A stretch of DNA of 64,000 bases from Rhinopomastus cyanomelas (GCA_013400115.1 VXBP01003497.1:1-64000), one strand, 5' to 3'; shown: positions 1 to 11,600, counted from the first letter of the stretch. Notes: generated by a model not told the origin, from the letters alone. A program made the numbers and translations.

Positions 1-36
1 AAGGTCCCTTCCAACCCTGGCCATTTTATGATTCTG
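1..36 (+). mobile_element. CR1 LINE, 3' terminal fragment
   Basis: The window opens with the terminal bases of a plus-strand CR1: AAGGTCCCTTCCAACCC, then a degenerate ATTTTATGATTCTG tail. This matches the 3' ends of the longer CR1 copies in the window, such as the one ending near 21728. The rest of the element lies to the left of the window. Confidence 0.85.
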
Positions 37-2113
37 GTCAGCAGTGTGCAAGTAACTTTGCAAAGTCTGAAAATATAGAAGCAGCAAGGAATCATTTAAC
101 TTCTATATAGGCTAGGAGTAGTCATATTCTCAAGTCCCTGCTGCCTACTAATAGGACACCTTTGACTGGAAAGAATTTTTATTTTGTTGCTTAAAAAGTA
201 TGGAGAATCTGCACCAGTGACAAGAGCATAAAGCAAATTATCCATATAATAGCTCCTAGAAGTCTCTGTGAACTCCTGGCAGCTAAAATCTGAGGCTAAC
301 AGAAGAGCCACATAGAAACTGTATGTGAGACTCCACGTGAGAGGGAGAAGTAGCTGTGATTAATTTGAGCTGCCTTTACACACATTGCAAAGAGAAATAA
401 AAAATTGTGAGTTACAGGGCAGTGTCATCTCCCTGAATAAGCAGACATACTTTGTGAATGAGAGTACCAGAAACTCTTAGCAGTTGAGAGGTTTATCCTT
501 TGTCCCTTGAAGGGATCTCATCAGCCCTGGATACATACACACACATAGTTTTAGGGTCCATTAGCTGGGTTTACATGTTTGTATGTGTACTGTACTCTGT
601 GAGTAGCATTGTCCAATAGAGAAGAGCTCATCAGATGCAGCTGGAGTGTTAAGGACTTATTTTACCCTCTATGTTAGGCAGCCTACCCTCAGTGAGTGGG
701 CAAAGGACAGTTGAGCCGTCCTGCAGGCTTGTTGGAGTTGAGCAGAACATTCTCTCTCTCCTTTTTCCTAGCATCTCTGCCATGTGCTACTTGCACAGCT
801 GCATTTCTCTCTTCGTGCCAGCTTTACTTCTGCTTCTTCTGGCTCTACAGCAAGCTGATTCAGTATGCTGTGCTGGCAGCTGACTGACAAGAAAAGCATG
901 AAATTATTTCTGCCGTCTTTGTACCCATATCAAAAAGATGTTTCTGCCCTCACAAAAGGCAACAGTTCATAGACTTCAGTGGGGAGATAGACAACTCATC
1001 TGGCAGCTGCTGTATGAGGGCGCATAAACCAGACAGTTTTTCTGCGCAGAGCAGATTTCACTACACGCAGAAGTGGCGTCTATCAACAGTTAGCTAGAGA
1101 CTGCCAAAATATATTTTTTTATTATGGTAATTTTTTTCCCATTGGAACAGTAGCCAGCGTGCATAGAGGTAAAATATACAACAGCAATTTGTAGGAGTTA
1201 AAGCCAAACATATTCTCTTGCCTAACACTGAAAATGCTAATAACCTCCTTCTCTAGCTAGTGACAAAGCACCAACTTGGTGCTATTTATGATCCTACTAC
1301 AGCCCAGAGAACTCTGCCAGCTGTTTTAGGAAATACATTGCATGAAATCTTGGCCTCTCTGAAGACTGAGGCAGAACTTTTGTGATTAGGGCAGCTTTTC
1401 ACTGACTGTAGCAGGCTTAAATAACGAATGCAATTTTCCACTTTCTCAATGGTAGGAAAGTCAGAGATTTTGCCATCCCTGATGTCATAGCCTAACCCTT
1501 TGATATTGTACAGAAAAGGTCCTAAATATAGACATTTAAAATACTCAGTAAGATTCTACTTTCAAAGTTATTCCACTCATAGATGCACACACCTATCAAT
1601 TAAAATATAAGGTCAAAACAAGACCCCCTCCAGCATATTATTCTAGTAGATATTTTTTCCATCCTGTTATTCACAGCAGAAAAGATGAGAAACTGAATAA
1701 GTAATGTATGTGCCATAGGCATCAAGTAAAATAGAATACATTCCATAAACATGATTCTGCCACTAATGCAAACAAAAAGAGGATCTTATTTGAAAACATT
1801 ACAAAAAAAATGCCTATGTATTTAAAGAAATCTAAGCAAAGATGCTTTACAAAGTATATCACTATCATTTTATATAGCATTGAGCTGTCTCTACTTAAAG
1901 TATAGAATAATGTAGACAAGTTCATTGAAAGATAAATGTGAAACATTAAAGAAGTATTTATTCTGAAGAGATATATGAAAGTACTTTACTTCAGTGGACA
2001 GAAGTCATGGCCAGAATTTTAGCTGGAAGAAAGTTTAATTTACCCTGGATATATAGACATATTTTTTAACTTTGAGGCAGATCAGACAGCATGACAGTTT
2101 GACACCAAAGTGT
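37..2113. other. AT-rich non-coding DNA, nothing recognised
   Basis: No repeat family, RNA gene or convincing exon was recognised here. An open minus-strand frame at 160-289 has an acceptor-like and a weak donor-like border, but I rejected it as a gene call. Confidence 0.6.
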
Positions 2114-2413
2114 CACAGAATCATAGAATCATTAGGGACTGGAAGGGACCTCAAAAGATCATCCAGTCCAATCCTCCTGACACAGCAGGATCACCTACAC
2201 CAAGTCACACAGGAACAGATCCAGGCGGGTTTTAAACATCTCCCGTGAAGGAGACTCCACAACCTCCCTGGGCAGCCTGTTCCAGTGTTCTGTCACCCTC
2301 ACTGTGAAGAAGTTCCTTCTCATATTTATGTGGAACCTCCTATCTTCCAGCTCATAACCATTGCCCCTCATTCTGTCACTAGATGACTTTGAGGAGAGCC
2401 TGGCTCCATCCTC

Positions 2414-3337
2414 CTAACACTCACCCTTCAAATATTTATAGACATTAATGAGGTCATTCCTCATTCTCCTCTTCTCCAAGCTAAAGAGATTGAGCTCCCT
2501 CAGCCTCTCCTCATAAGGGAGGTGCTCCACTTCCTTCATCATCCTTGTTGCCCTACACTGGACTCCCCCCAGCAGCACCACGTCAGTCTTGAACTGAGGG
2601 GCCCAGAACTGGACACAATACCCCAGATGTGGTCTCACCAGTGCACAGTAGAGGGGGAGAAGAACCTCTCCCAATCTGCTAACCAACCCCATTCTGATCC
2701 ACCCCAGGATGCTGTTGGCCCTCTTGGCCACAAGAGCACACTGCTGGCTCATGATCATCCTGCTGGCCATCAGGAACCCCAGGTCCCTTTCTCCTAAACT
2801 ACTCTCCAACAGGTCAGTCCCCAACCTATACTGGTACCTGGGGTTGTTCTTGCCCAGATGCAAGACTCTACACTTACCCTTGTTATATTTCTTTACATTT
2901 CTCTCTGCCCAGCTCTCCAGCCTGCCCAGGTCTCGCTGAATGGCAGTGCAGTCTGCGGGGGTGTCGGCGACACCACCCGGCTTTGTGTAATCAGCAAACT
3001 TGCTGACAATGCACTCTAGTCCCTTGTCCAAGTCACTAATAAATAGATTGAACAGGACTGGTCCCAGCACCGATCCCTGGGGCACTCCACTAGATACAGG
3101 CCTCCAACTAGACTCTGTCCCACTGATCACTACTCTCTGGCTTCTATCCTGCAGCCGGTTCACCATCCACCTCATTACCTGATAATCTAGACCACACTGC
3201 CACAGTTTGGCTGAGAGGATGCTGTGGGAGACTCTGTCAAATGCCTTACTGAGGTCAAGATAGACCACATCCACCGCTCTGCCATCATCTACCCACCTGG
3301 TTATACACTCATCAAAGGCTATCAGTTGGTCAAGCAT
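2414..3337 (-). pseudogene. CR1 ORF2 reverse transcriptase, C-terminal part, catalytic residue lost
   Basis: This open frame of about 307 codons covers the RT palm and thumb of CR1 ORF2. Motif A reads YLDLSKAFD (about residues 26-34) with its Asp intact. Motif B reads SGVPQGSVLGP (about 83-93). Motif C, normally FADD, reads FADY (114-117), so the second catalytic Asp is replaced by Tyr. The conserved thumb segments follow, including LVRPHLGYCVQFWAP and YEERLRELNLFSLEKRR. The upstream fingers are out of frame. The same FADY change and nearby diagnostic residues (ISDLD, WIRMGLVSRL) occur in the copy at 26126-26674. The polymerase is inactive as encoded. Confidence 0.9.
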
Positions 3338-3534
3338 GACTTCCCCTTGGTGAAGCCATGCTGACTGTCCCTAATGACCCTCCTGTCCTTGACGTGCCTG
3401 GAGACAGCCTCTAGAACAAATTGTTCCAACACCTTTCCTGGGATGGTGGTGAGGTTGACCAGCCTATACTTAACTGGGTCCCCGTTCTATCAGGGCCCAT
3501 GGATTTGTACACATCCAGTTTGCTCAACTTATTC

Positions 3535-4228
3535 CTAACAGTCCTCATCAACCAAGGCAGGCTCCTCTCTTGCCTCAACTTCCTTTGGGGCCTCAGTGTG
3601 GGGCTTGATATCAAGACAGCCCTCGGAAGTCTGGACAGAGGCAAAGAAGGTGCTCAGTATCTCTGCTTTCTCTGTATCCTCTGTCTTTAGGGCACCCACC
3701 TCATTCAGCTGAGGGCCTACACTGCCTCTAGGTTTAGTTTTACCTGCAATGCACTTGAAGAAGCCCTTTCTGTTGCTCTTGACCTCTCTTGCAAGGTTTA
3801 ATTCCAAGGAGACCTTGGCTTTTCTAGTTGCATACCTACATTGTCTCACCAGAGCCTTATAATCACCCCAAGTGGCCAACCCCCCCTTTCTGTTACCTAT
3901 AGCATTTCTTCTTCCTTTTGAATATGCCCAGCAGCTCTCCGTTTAACCATGCAGGTCTTTAGGCTCTCTTCTTTGACTTCCTACCTGTTGGAATGCTCTT
4001 TTCTTGTGCTTGAATGAAGTAGTCTTTGAATGTTAACCAGCTACCCTGAGCTCCGTTACCTGTCAGTACCCTGTCCCATGGGATTTCCCCAAGCAGTTGT
4101 TTGAAAAGGTCACAGTGGGCCACCCTAATGTCCAGGGTTGTGATTCTGCTATGTATTCTGTTCCTATCACACGAGACCCATCTCATGATCCGTGCAAACA
4201 GGGCTGCCCTCAACCTTCGCTCCTTCAA
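3535..4228 (-). pseudogene. CR1 ORF2 linker and start of RT, frame-broken
   Basis: Two minus-strand open segments (4228-3959 and 3879-3535) encode the region between endonuclease and RT typical of CR1 ORF2. Recognisable phrases include FKQLLGEIPWDR, GSWLTFKDYF, YATRKAKVSLELNLAREVK, GFFKCIAGKTKPRGSVGPQL and TEDTEKAEILSTFFASVQT. They lie in different frames with a stop between them, so the protein is interrupted. The order and spacing agree with the EN remnant on the right and the RT remnant on the left being one insertion. Confidence 0.85.
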
Positions 4229-4355
4229 CCAGACCTTCCATGTTGGTGAGTATAAGATCCAGCAGCGTTCCTCTCCTAGTTGGCTCCTCCACCATTTGCA
4301 TCAGGAAGTCATCACTAATGCTCTTAAGGAGCCTTCTGGACTGTGGATGTCTGGC

Positions 4356-4725
4356 TCAGTAGGTCTTCCAGCAAATATCAGGGTAGTTAAAATCCCCCAT
4401 GAGACCCAGGGCCTGTAGCTGTGAGGCTGCTGTCAGCTTCCTGTAGAAGACCTCATCAACTTCCTCATTCTGATCTGGTGGCCTGTAGCAGACACCCACA
4501 ATAGTGTCACCCATGCCAGCCTGCCCCTTTATCCGCACCCACAAACCCTCAAGATGTCTTTTCATCTGCCCCTGGATAGAACTCCATACATTCCAGTTGA
4601 TTTCTCACGCAGAGAGCAACTCCTCCACCCCTCCTTGTTGACCTGAAAATGACATAGCCATCCATGACCACACTCCAGTCATGCAAACCGTCCCACCAGG
4701 TCTCCGCAATAGAGGCAAAATAATT
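4356..4725 (-). pseudogene. CR1 ORF2 apurinic-type endonuclease domain, partial
   Basis: The minus strand encodes the middle of the APE-like endonuclease of CR1 ORF2. An N-terminal piece at 4725-4570 (IAETWWDG, RRGGGVALCVRNQL) is followed, after a frame change near 4566, by GDTIVGVCYRPPDQNEEVDE and GDFNYPDICW. In this family the domain nicks target DNA to prime reverse transcription. The SDH-type C-terminal motif is not cleanly readable (CTDHEM near 4205-4240, in another frame). EN sequence is rare in 5'-truncated CR1 copies, and this is the only sizeable EN remnant in the window. Confidence 0.85.
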
Positions 4726-4730
4726 AGATC

Positions 4731-5029
4731 TCTTTAGGGAAAGGTTATGTGCACTTAGGGGAAGACTGATATAAAACCAGCACAGCTTGAAGCATGTGTT
4801 TGTATTAGATTACTCAAGACATCTCTTTCCAAGCCATAATTTATGGTACTGTGATACCTTTTGGTCAGGCAAATGTTCCTTTGCAAACTGATGTTATAAA
4901 AGCCTGAATTACAGGAATTTTTAAAAGCTGCTTGATAGTTTGATGGATGTTAACATTCCGAGCTAAGAATCTGACATTCCTAGCCAGGATGTAGCTAGAA
5001 AATTTGTATCATTATGTGTTCAACAAATC
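4731..5029. other. Non-coding spacer
   Basis: AT-rich sequence between two CR1 insertions. Nothing recognised. Confidence 0.5.
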
Positions 5030-5379
5030 CAAGACCTTATTGTGGCCTTCCAGTATCTGAAGGGGGCCTATAAAAAAGCTGGGGAGGGACTTTTTAGGAT
5101 GTCAGGCAGTGACAGACTAAGGGAAATGGAGCAAAGCTGGAGATGGGTAGATTTAGAGAGGATGTGAGGAGGAAGTTCTTTGCCGTGAGAGTGGTGGGAG
5201 CCTAGAATAGGTTGCCCAGGAAGGTGGTGGAGGCCCCATCCTTGGAGGTGTTTAAGGCCAGGCTGGATGGGGCTCTGTCCAGCCTGATCTAGGGTGGAGT
5301 GTCCCTGCCCATGGCAGAGGAGTTGGAATTGGATGATCCTGTGGTCCCTTTCAACCCTGATTGATTCTGTGATGCTATA
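5030..5379 (+). mobile_element. CR1 LINE 3' fragment, subfamily distinct from its neighbour
   Basis: This is a plus-strand CR1 3' end covering the last RT-domain codons and the 3' UTR. It includes the recognisable phrases AGGTTGCCCAGGAAGGTGGT and TGGATGGGGCTCTGTCCAGC, and its tail reads GATTCTGTGATGCTAT. Its 3' UTR differs clearly from the 20.3-21.7 kb type, so it belongs to another CR1 subfamily. The next element begins directly at its tail. Confidence 0.85.
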
Positions 5380-5565
5380 ATTTCTTCCCCGTGAGTGTGA
5401 CGGGGCACTGGAGGGGGCTGCCCAGGGGGTTTGTGGAGTCTCCTTCTCTGGAGACGTTTGAAACCCACCTGCACTTGGTCTAGGTGATCCTGCTGTGGCA
5501 GGGGGATTGGACTGGATGAATTTTCGAGGTCGCTTCCCTGATGTTCTGTGATTCTATGAGTCTGT
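5380..5565 (+). mobile_element. CR1 LINE 3' fragment, head-to-tail with the previous one
   Basis: A short 5'-truncated plus-strand CR1 resembles the 3' end of the 20.3-21.7 kb copy: TTCTTCCCCGTGAGTGTGAC, GTCTAGGTGATCCTGCTGTG, then a GATTCTATGAGTCTGTGAT tail. It abuts the 3' tail of the preceding element, so either it inserted at that tail or the tail primed it. Confidence 0.85.
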
Positions 5566-6488
5566 GATAATGATCAGTTTGTAATTCATACCTTGATATG
5601 TTTTGTTTTCCTGCAGTGTGAAAGATTTGATGCAGTGAATATATATCTAGGTTCTTCATAGTCAGACAGTAAACAGAACGTGTTTGTTAGTGACATTACA
5701 ATTTAAAATGTACTTTTAAGTATTTTCCTGAGGCTAGTAATTTTACTTCCTGTGTAAACATTACTAGATCTGAGACTTCATTTCAGGGCAGGGACTGCCT
5801 GAGAGAAAGTATGGAGAGAAATAAAGAGAGGAAAAACTGCCTTTCTATTAAAGCACAGTATACTTATGGCTTTCTGAACTGACAGAATAAATTATATCAT
5901 CTTCTGGATGAATAGCGTATTTATTTACAAGAATTAAGTGTTTGCTGTGAGACAGACATGTATCAAAAAGAACAGTTTAGTTTTAAGCCCATGGAGCTTC
6001 AAATGGCAGCAAGCCATTGAAGACTGCATGGCCAAGACAAGGGAAATTCAACACTGAACAACTGCTTGAGATTTTTAGAAAACTGTTCCTGTATGAATAA
6101 TTCAGAAAGTGAAGGCATTGCTGTATACTTCTGAGTGTGTGTAGAATCCACTTATATATGATCTTTATGATATATGTGTATGAATATAATATACATGTGT
6201 CTTTATAATCTATATGTATGTATCACTGCATATGGTATCTGTATGTGTATGTATAGTCAACTGGAAAACAGATTCAAGGGAAGTATGTAATGGAGGAAAA
6301 CATGAAGACATCTTTCTTAAAAATATCATATATCTGTTTGAAATAGAGGTATTGAGTGTCTTATGAAGACAGTAAAATAATTTGTCAGAAGATAAACCTC
6401 CTTGAATTTCAGCTTATCCTCAGATGTCAAAGAGGCTGGGGATGGGCATGTTTAAATTCTGAGTGGCAGTCAATTCAGTGCTGCATAC
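5566..6488. other. Non-coding DNA left of the candidate exon
   Basis: AT-rich DNA containing a TA/TG-rich low-complexity tract (6151-6256). No downstream exon of the candidate minus-strand gene was recognised here. Confidence 0.5.
6151..6256. repeat. TA/TG-rich low-complexity tract
   Basis: Irregular runs of TATATG, TATGTA and GTATGTGTATGT. There is no fixed unit length, so this is a degenerate microsatellite-like region. Confidence 0.7.
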
Positions 6489-6698
6489 CTGGTCACATTC
6501 AATAGATCGAACTACTATGATTATGGAGGCATGAATAGCTCTGTGCGCCTTCAGTCTAGCTGTGCACCATAGGCTCACATGGACAGAACGTTTGACAGGA
6601 TCAAACGAGAATGTTTGATAGGTGGTTTCATCAATAGTGCACTTTGTTAAAGCAATGGTAGAACAAGATCCTTTCGATAGCTGGTGATAATACTTTAT
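6489..6698 (-). CDS. Candidate internal coding exon, unrecognised protein
   Basis: Read on the minus strand, a TTTGCAG acceptor precedes a 210-base segment that is fully open in one frame and ends at a strong donor (CAG followed by GTATGC). Its length is exactly 70 codons, phase 0 at both ends. The peptide begins IKYYHQLSKGSC and ends VVRSIECDQ. It holds four cysteines and alternating polar/hydrophobic stretches (SVHVSLWCTARL, HASIIIVV) that look like beta strands of an extracellular or luminal domain. Five CpG dinucleotides lie in an otherwise CpG-poor region, which favours coding sequence. I do not recognise the family. It could belong to one gene with the exon-like segments at 7310-7395 and 8473-8678. 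A chance open frame or a pseudo-exon remains possible. Confidence 0.5.
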
Positions 6699-7309
6699 CT
6701 GCAAATATCCAAGTTACAAGTAATACTACAGTATTAGTAATACTACTACTACAACTCTATAGAGATTTCCAAATTTCCTTGAGGAATCACTAAGTACAGT
6801 TCAGATTTTACCCAAAGGCATTTCTAACGGGAAAAAGAGAGGCAGCCCGTTGCCTGAAACCCTGGGTAAGTTCCTGACTCGTATACAATTTTCTGTTCCA
6901 AATGGTATCTCCCCTAATTTCCTTCCTTTGTTCAGTCATATTTATACTATTTTTACCTTTCAGGTGGAGTTTGAGTGACTGCAGTCATACATACTTTTAT
7001 CATGGTTGATGTAAAATTCAGTTCACTTTTAAAGGTATAAGTTACAAAAATGTCAGAGCAAAAATTGCCAGAGTGGTAGTACCTTCTATGCAGGCAACTT
7101 CTGGATGGAGGTGTGTTTTGATATTATAAGAGAGTTATAACAAGTAAAGTTCAGGCAAAGGACAGCATTTTGCCAGAAGATGACAGGCTATTGGCCCAGC
7201 ATTAGTCACATGCACCTTATCAGCTCCAAACTGATCCAAAGTACCATCAAGTTCCCATCTCTTGCAGGAACATCCACAGAACCCATCTGTGTGTCTTACT
7301 CTGCTCCAC

Positions 7310-7395
7310 CTTCTGTGTAGTTACTACGGTTCCAGGTCTTGTTGCTTGGGGAACCTCCGTAAAAGAGACTCCTAGCATATTAGCTGTGCTTCTCC
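7310..7395 (-). CDS. Candidate small exon linking its two neighbours
   Basis: On the minus strand, GGGTTTCAG (acceptor-like) precedes 86 open bases that end at AAG followed by GTGGAG, a weak donor. The segment takes two bases to complete a codon, then encodes 28 residues beginning RSTANMLGVSF and ending TVVTTQK. It therefore enters in phase 1 and leaves in phase 0. That fits the phase-1 exit of 8473-8678 and the phase-0 entry of 6489-6698. Three CpGs fall in the wider open frame. A stronger donor 10 bases downstream (GCAGA followed by GTAAGA) would put the chain out of frame, so the exact boundary, or the exon itself, is doubtful. Confidence 0.3.
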
Positions 7396-8472
7396 CTGAA
7401 ACCCTCTCTAATGCTATACCCTTCCTCAACGTGCAAACAGTGCCTGACCTTTAATGTAAGTCCAGTTTTCAAGGCACCTCCAGTGGTAATTCCACACTGT
7501 GACAACTACAAAACTTTACAGTCTGAAATCTTTAGTGTCTTGCTCTAACTCACAGTTTCAATCTGAATTCTGATAAGCAGGAGAGCCAGTTCTTTCTGAA
7601 GCTTTGAACTGACCATGATGGAGGTTTTGGATTCTTGCAGAGAGAAATTTGTGTTTGGCAAAAAACATGAAAAAAAATCCATACATTTTCCTAGACTCAT
7701 TACTGCTGTCAGAACACTAGCTGTTATTCAATCTTTGATTTTGTCTTAATAGCTGGATTTTTTTGCTAACTACAGAAGCAAGCTGTTATTTTCACACTTG
7801 GTGCTTTCTTTGATTTCATGGCATTTTAAAGGAAAGATGCTGTGATTACTTCCGTTATATAAAACTCCTAACAGTTCCATTGTTGTTATTTATACACACT
7901 CGAATGGGCATTTATTGTCTGGCTTTTTCCTACCACATGCAAAAATTTTCCACTGTTGTTACATTCTTGATCTTCTGACAAAGAATCCAGAACTCTCCTC
8001 TGTTAGCTTTGCATTGTTTCATAATTTATTTGGGTTTTGTTATTTTTTTTCCCCAATATATATGATTATTGGAATGAATTCTTGCCTTTTATATACATCT
8101 ACTAATGGTAGAAATCAGATCAGCCAATCTCTGTCACAGTCTCCGTTATTGGTTTCTCTTGTTCATTCTCTTGTATGATAAAAATCACTTTGCTGTTCAA
8201 TTCTTTCCTTCTCCATACTGTTTCTAATTAGTTTCTCTGCTGCTGTTCTTTTAATGTGGCATCTTATCGCTATGGTTTTTATTGCTCTTTTTAATGATAA
8301 TGTTAAACTACAAAATGGAACCTACACAAAATTCTATTTGCATTATTATGTTCACCTTGCATTTGTTTAGGTCTATTTGAACTCTCTTCAGTTAGAAGAT
8401 ACAGTATAACCACCAGCTGAAAATGATCAGTTTTCATAACATTTCTGCTGTTCTCTGTCAATGCACCTTTAC

Positions 8473-8678
8473 CTCCTGGGTAAGGGACATGTGAAGGAAT
8501 TGCCTCAAGAGTGCTGTTCCAGTTGTACATGTGAGGATAACATTTTATAACAATTGACGCCATAAAAACAACTATTTGAAAAAGAAAAAGAACCTGAACC
8601 ACAAAGAATGTCTGATGATCATAATAAAGCAAAGCATGCCAGAAGCAGTCCTGTTTGCCATAGCCAGAAGCTCTTTTC
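8473..8678 (-). CDS. Candidate exon encoding a transmembrane segment
   Basis: A 206-base minus-strand segment is flanked by an acceptor-like TATACTGAG, with a T-run about 12 bases upstream, and a good donor (CCAGGAG followed by GTAAAG). It encodes 68 complete residues, phase 2 in and phase 1 out. It starts KRASGYGKQDCF and then has a strongly hydrophobic stretch (FFVVQVLFLFQIVVFMASIV), a plausible membrane helix. A Cys and a potential N-glycosylation site (NST in YNWNSTLEA) follow. A basic N-terminal side, a single helix and a glycosylated stem suggest a type II membrane protein, which is inference. The family is not recognised, and the acceptor is not ideal. Confidence 0.35.
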
Positions 8679-11600
8679 CTCAGTATAGCCCCGAGAAAAA
8701 AAACATTCAAAATATCAACCCTTTATAGGCATGTAATATCAAGAAAGTAGTTTTCACAAAGTTGTACAACATTTTCCCCTTGATTTAGTATATATCTCAG
8801 CTCTGCTTCTCTAAGGAAGGCTTTCTTTTTTCAGTCTCTGCCATGAAATGTAAGAATTTACAAGTGAGGGACAATATCCAGTAACAGTGCCACAATGATA
8901 TTTAAAAATGTTAAGGTTGGTAAACACCAGCAGTCAGGAAGCCTGAATTCTAACAGAATAGAAAGCACAACTTTTCCCCTGTAAATCTTGTCAGTCCTAG
9001 ATGTTCCGTAACTTCAGAAAGCAAATTTTCAGTGAAAGATTTCCAATGAAACAAACTAACTACTTCAGTAAGCCAATACACATTAATGTAGAATCCTCAG
9101 TGATACGAATGATTTTTTAAAACATGGTTTGAAATTAAAATTTAAAAGGAATTTTGAATTTTAGGGAATGTCATTGTTGTGCCCAAAACTCCACTCTTTA
9201 GTGAGCAGTGAAGATCAAATAATTGGCTGAGGCAAGACTGAATTGGCTGTGATTTGGTTTTCTCAGAATCAGATCTAACTGATAAGGTCATGTTAAAAAC
9301 TGTGTCTGAATACAGAGTTGCCTTCCATTTCCAGTCCTGATGGCTATTGCCAAGGGAAATACTGGGTTTTTTTGCATTGGAACTGGGAAGATTTTCAGTT
9401 TGCAAAACTAGTACGAATATGGATCTTGTGCTAGAAGGTCTGTGATCTTGCATTCCTGAAAGAGTAATTTTTTGGCAGTTGTCTTGTATAATCTTTTTTA
9501 TTGTTTCCATGAATTATGCTGGCTATAGATTCTTCGTAACATGTACATCTTCTATAAACTAATTAAATGTTTCATCTACAGATTGTGACAAGAGGAAAAT
9601 AAGTATCTATCTTTTTAAGAGCAGCTCTGAAAAGCGGTGGCAAGCAGGTCTGATACGAAAGACACAACAGTGCTCTCAATTACATTTGCATAAATGCAGA
9701 AACCTACTGATTTTTTTGCTGATATTTTCACACTTGATGCTTGACCACTGAAATTTTTATTATTCCATCTGATTGTTTCTTTTTGTTTTTGCTTGTTCTG
9801 TTTCTGTGACTTATTTGTATGCCTTTTTAAACATGTATAAATTCTTTAGGACAAGGACTGTTTTATATTGCATGTGTACAATACCAGCCTTCTGATGGGC
9901 TACTAGTCATTTGGAGAACACCAGATACAATTTAATATTTGTGTTGCATTAAACATCCTGTAACTACATTCAGCAGTCTGACTGCACGGGGCATTGTATA
10001 ACTGGACAGAAAGGTACACTTTTACACACTTTACTTTCAAAAAGCATTTTAAAGAACACGAAGGTGCAAGCAAAACAACAAACTGGGATATAACCACATC
10101 CAAATAGCATGACTGCAGTGATCTAGAAGAGAGTACACTATCCCCTTGACTCTAAAGGATGGGGTTTTCTTATTAGTTCACCATCTGTTTGTGTGTGTTG
10201 CAGAATTATGCGACAAACCTGTGTAATATTATATTACTAAGTGATTTTTGAGTCTGAAAAGTCAAGCCCTCAACAGATAGGAAATGCAAGAATGAAGATC
10301 TGTATACAAACTTAGTTTGGTGCTTTGTGATTACACTTTCTAATTCCATCTGCAATCTCATCATTACATTCTGTGCTTTTTCATGGCACATCTGCCTGAT
10401 TGTAGGCACCTTTCAAACAGCTTTTCAGCATTTTATTTACTCGTGTGTCTCCTGTATCTTATCTCCCGCACTTTTTGAAATCTGTTCTAAAGACAGGGTC
10501 GTTTAACTTCCTCTCAGACTTTTCATGCTGTTTGTATTAGCATGCAACAGCTACACCAATAGAAATTAACATATTTTCAGAACATCTCTGTAACATAAAG
10601 GCAGAATTTGTACATTTTTTTTATACCCGGAGAACTAGGGAACAAACTAAATGAAAAGAAACAGTTCCTGCTTGTTCAGAGTCACCGATGGAAGACATTC
10701 TTTTAGTACCTTCAGCTCATTAGACATTCAAAACACAGCTCTCAAAGACATGAAAAGGAATAGTGAAAGTGCAACACCATGTAAATTCAGTCTCAACTGA
10801 GAGTAAATTGTAATTGCCATGCATGAATAGTTTAGTTCTAGTGACTTGCCCAGCATCTCAGGCAACGTCGTGGGGAAGAGCACGGTACAAGATAAATTTG
10901 CAGATTTAACGAAGAGATCAGTTTCTTCTCCCAATTCCTTCTATAAATACTTTCCAACCTCTAGGCATGTGGACTGCATGCGTCCCTTGCAGCAGAGCCA
11001 CAGCTCATTTCATAACAGACCGTTCTATAAAGCTGAGCCCAAATTCCTATCACAATAAAACTGCAAGAATTTAAACTTTCCACCACAATAAAGAGCTACT
11101 GAAGAGAATTCTGCAGCTTGAACTAATCGAGTAACGTTGGCCATGGCAACTTGTCCTTCTTAGAGTGAGATGACCTGTTTGTGTCGTTGCTATGACAATG
11201 TATTACCCGTTGTGCAGAACACTGCTCTGAGCAGCCTTGCTGCTGGACTGCTGTGGGCTGACAATACTCCTAAAAAAGTACTGAGAGCATCGTCCATTGT
11301 GACTGCACCGCACCGCACTGACCTCTGCGAGATGAGAGATGCAGCTCATATGAAGCAGCAGAGGTCTGCTGCTCCAAATATACTGTTTCTTTGAAACGAC
11401 AGCTGTTTGCATGTTGTTTCTTTTTTTTCCCTAAGAGGAACTGGATAAGCAAGATGGGGATTGATTTATTTGGTTGAAATTAGGAGAAGACATTTAATGC
11501 TAGCGTAATGGTGCAAACCAAATGCGTAAGGAAATGAAGTGTGTTACAGAGGTGGGGCAGAACCTGTATTCACGTTGCAGCGGAAGGAAAATATTTTCTC

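Larger units (their letters stand above)
2114..4730 (-). mobile_element. CR1 LINE, 2.6 kb, 5'-truncated, degenerate
   Basis: This is the longest CR1 in the window. Read on the minus strand, it starts inside the endonuclease domain (about 4725), passes through the linker and reverse transcriptase, and ends with a roughly 300-base 3' UTR whose tail lies at 2114-2160. The EN N-terminus, ORF1 and 5' UTR are absent, as expected of target-primed reverse transcription that stopped early. A comparison with the copy at 36103-36345 shows an internal deletion of about 165 bases near 3490, removing the RT segment between MGPDG and EDPGNY. A one-base loss near 3340 breaks the frame just before the RT palm. 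The copy cannot make a functional ORF2 product. Confidence 0.95.

Noticed and set aside
160..289. Minus-strand 130-base segment with acceptor-like CCTCAG and donor-like AAAG/GTGTCC, peptide LLYALVTGADSPYF
   Set aside because: The donor is weak, no neighbouring exon in a matching phase was found, and there is no family resemblance.
2522..2939. Plus-strand frames opposite the CR1 RT, and similar antisense frames at 20697-20897, 26132-26513, 35815-36442 and 57241-57552
   Set aside because: Antisense shadows of the CR1 ORF2 coding frame with no independent support.
6151..6256. TA/TG-rich tract as a possible replication or matrix-attachment element
   Set aside because: Only base composition supports it, so it is listed as a simple repeat.
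9142..9510. 122-codon minus-strand frame with a good acceptor (CTCTTTCAG) near 9456
   Set aside because: No donor in a phase compatible with the 8473-8678 segment, and composition is not distinctive.
9903..10103. Cys-rich minus-strand frame (CVKVYLSVQLYNAPC)
   Set aside because: It overlaps the end of an old SINE/LINE-like tail and lacks a convincing donor.
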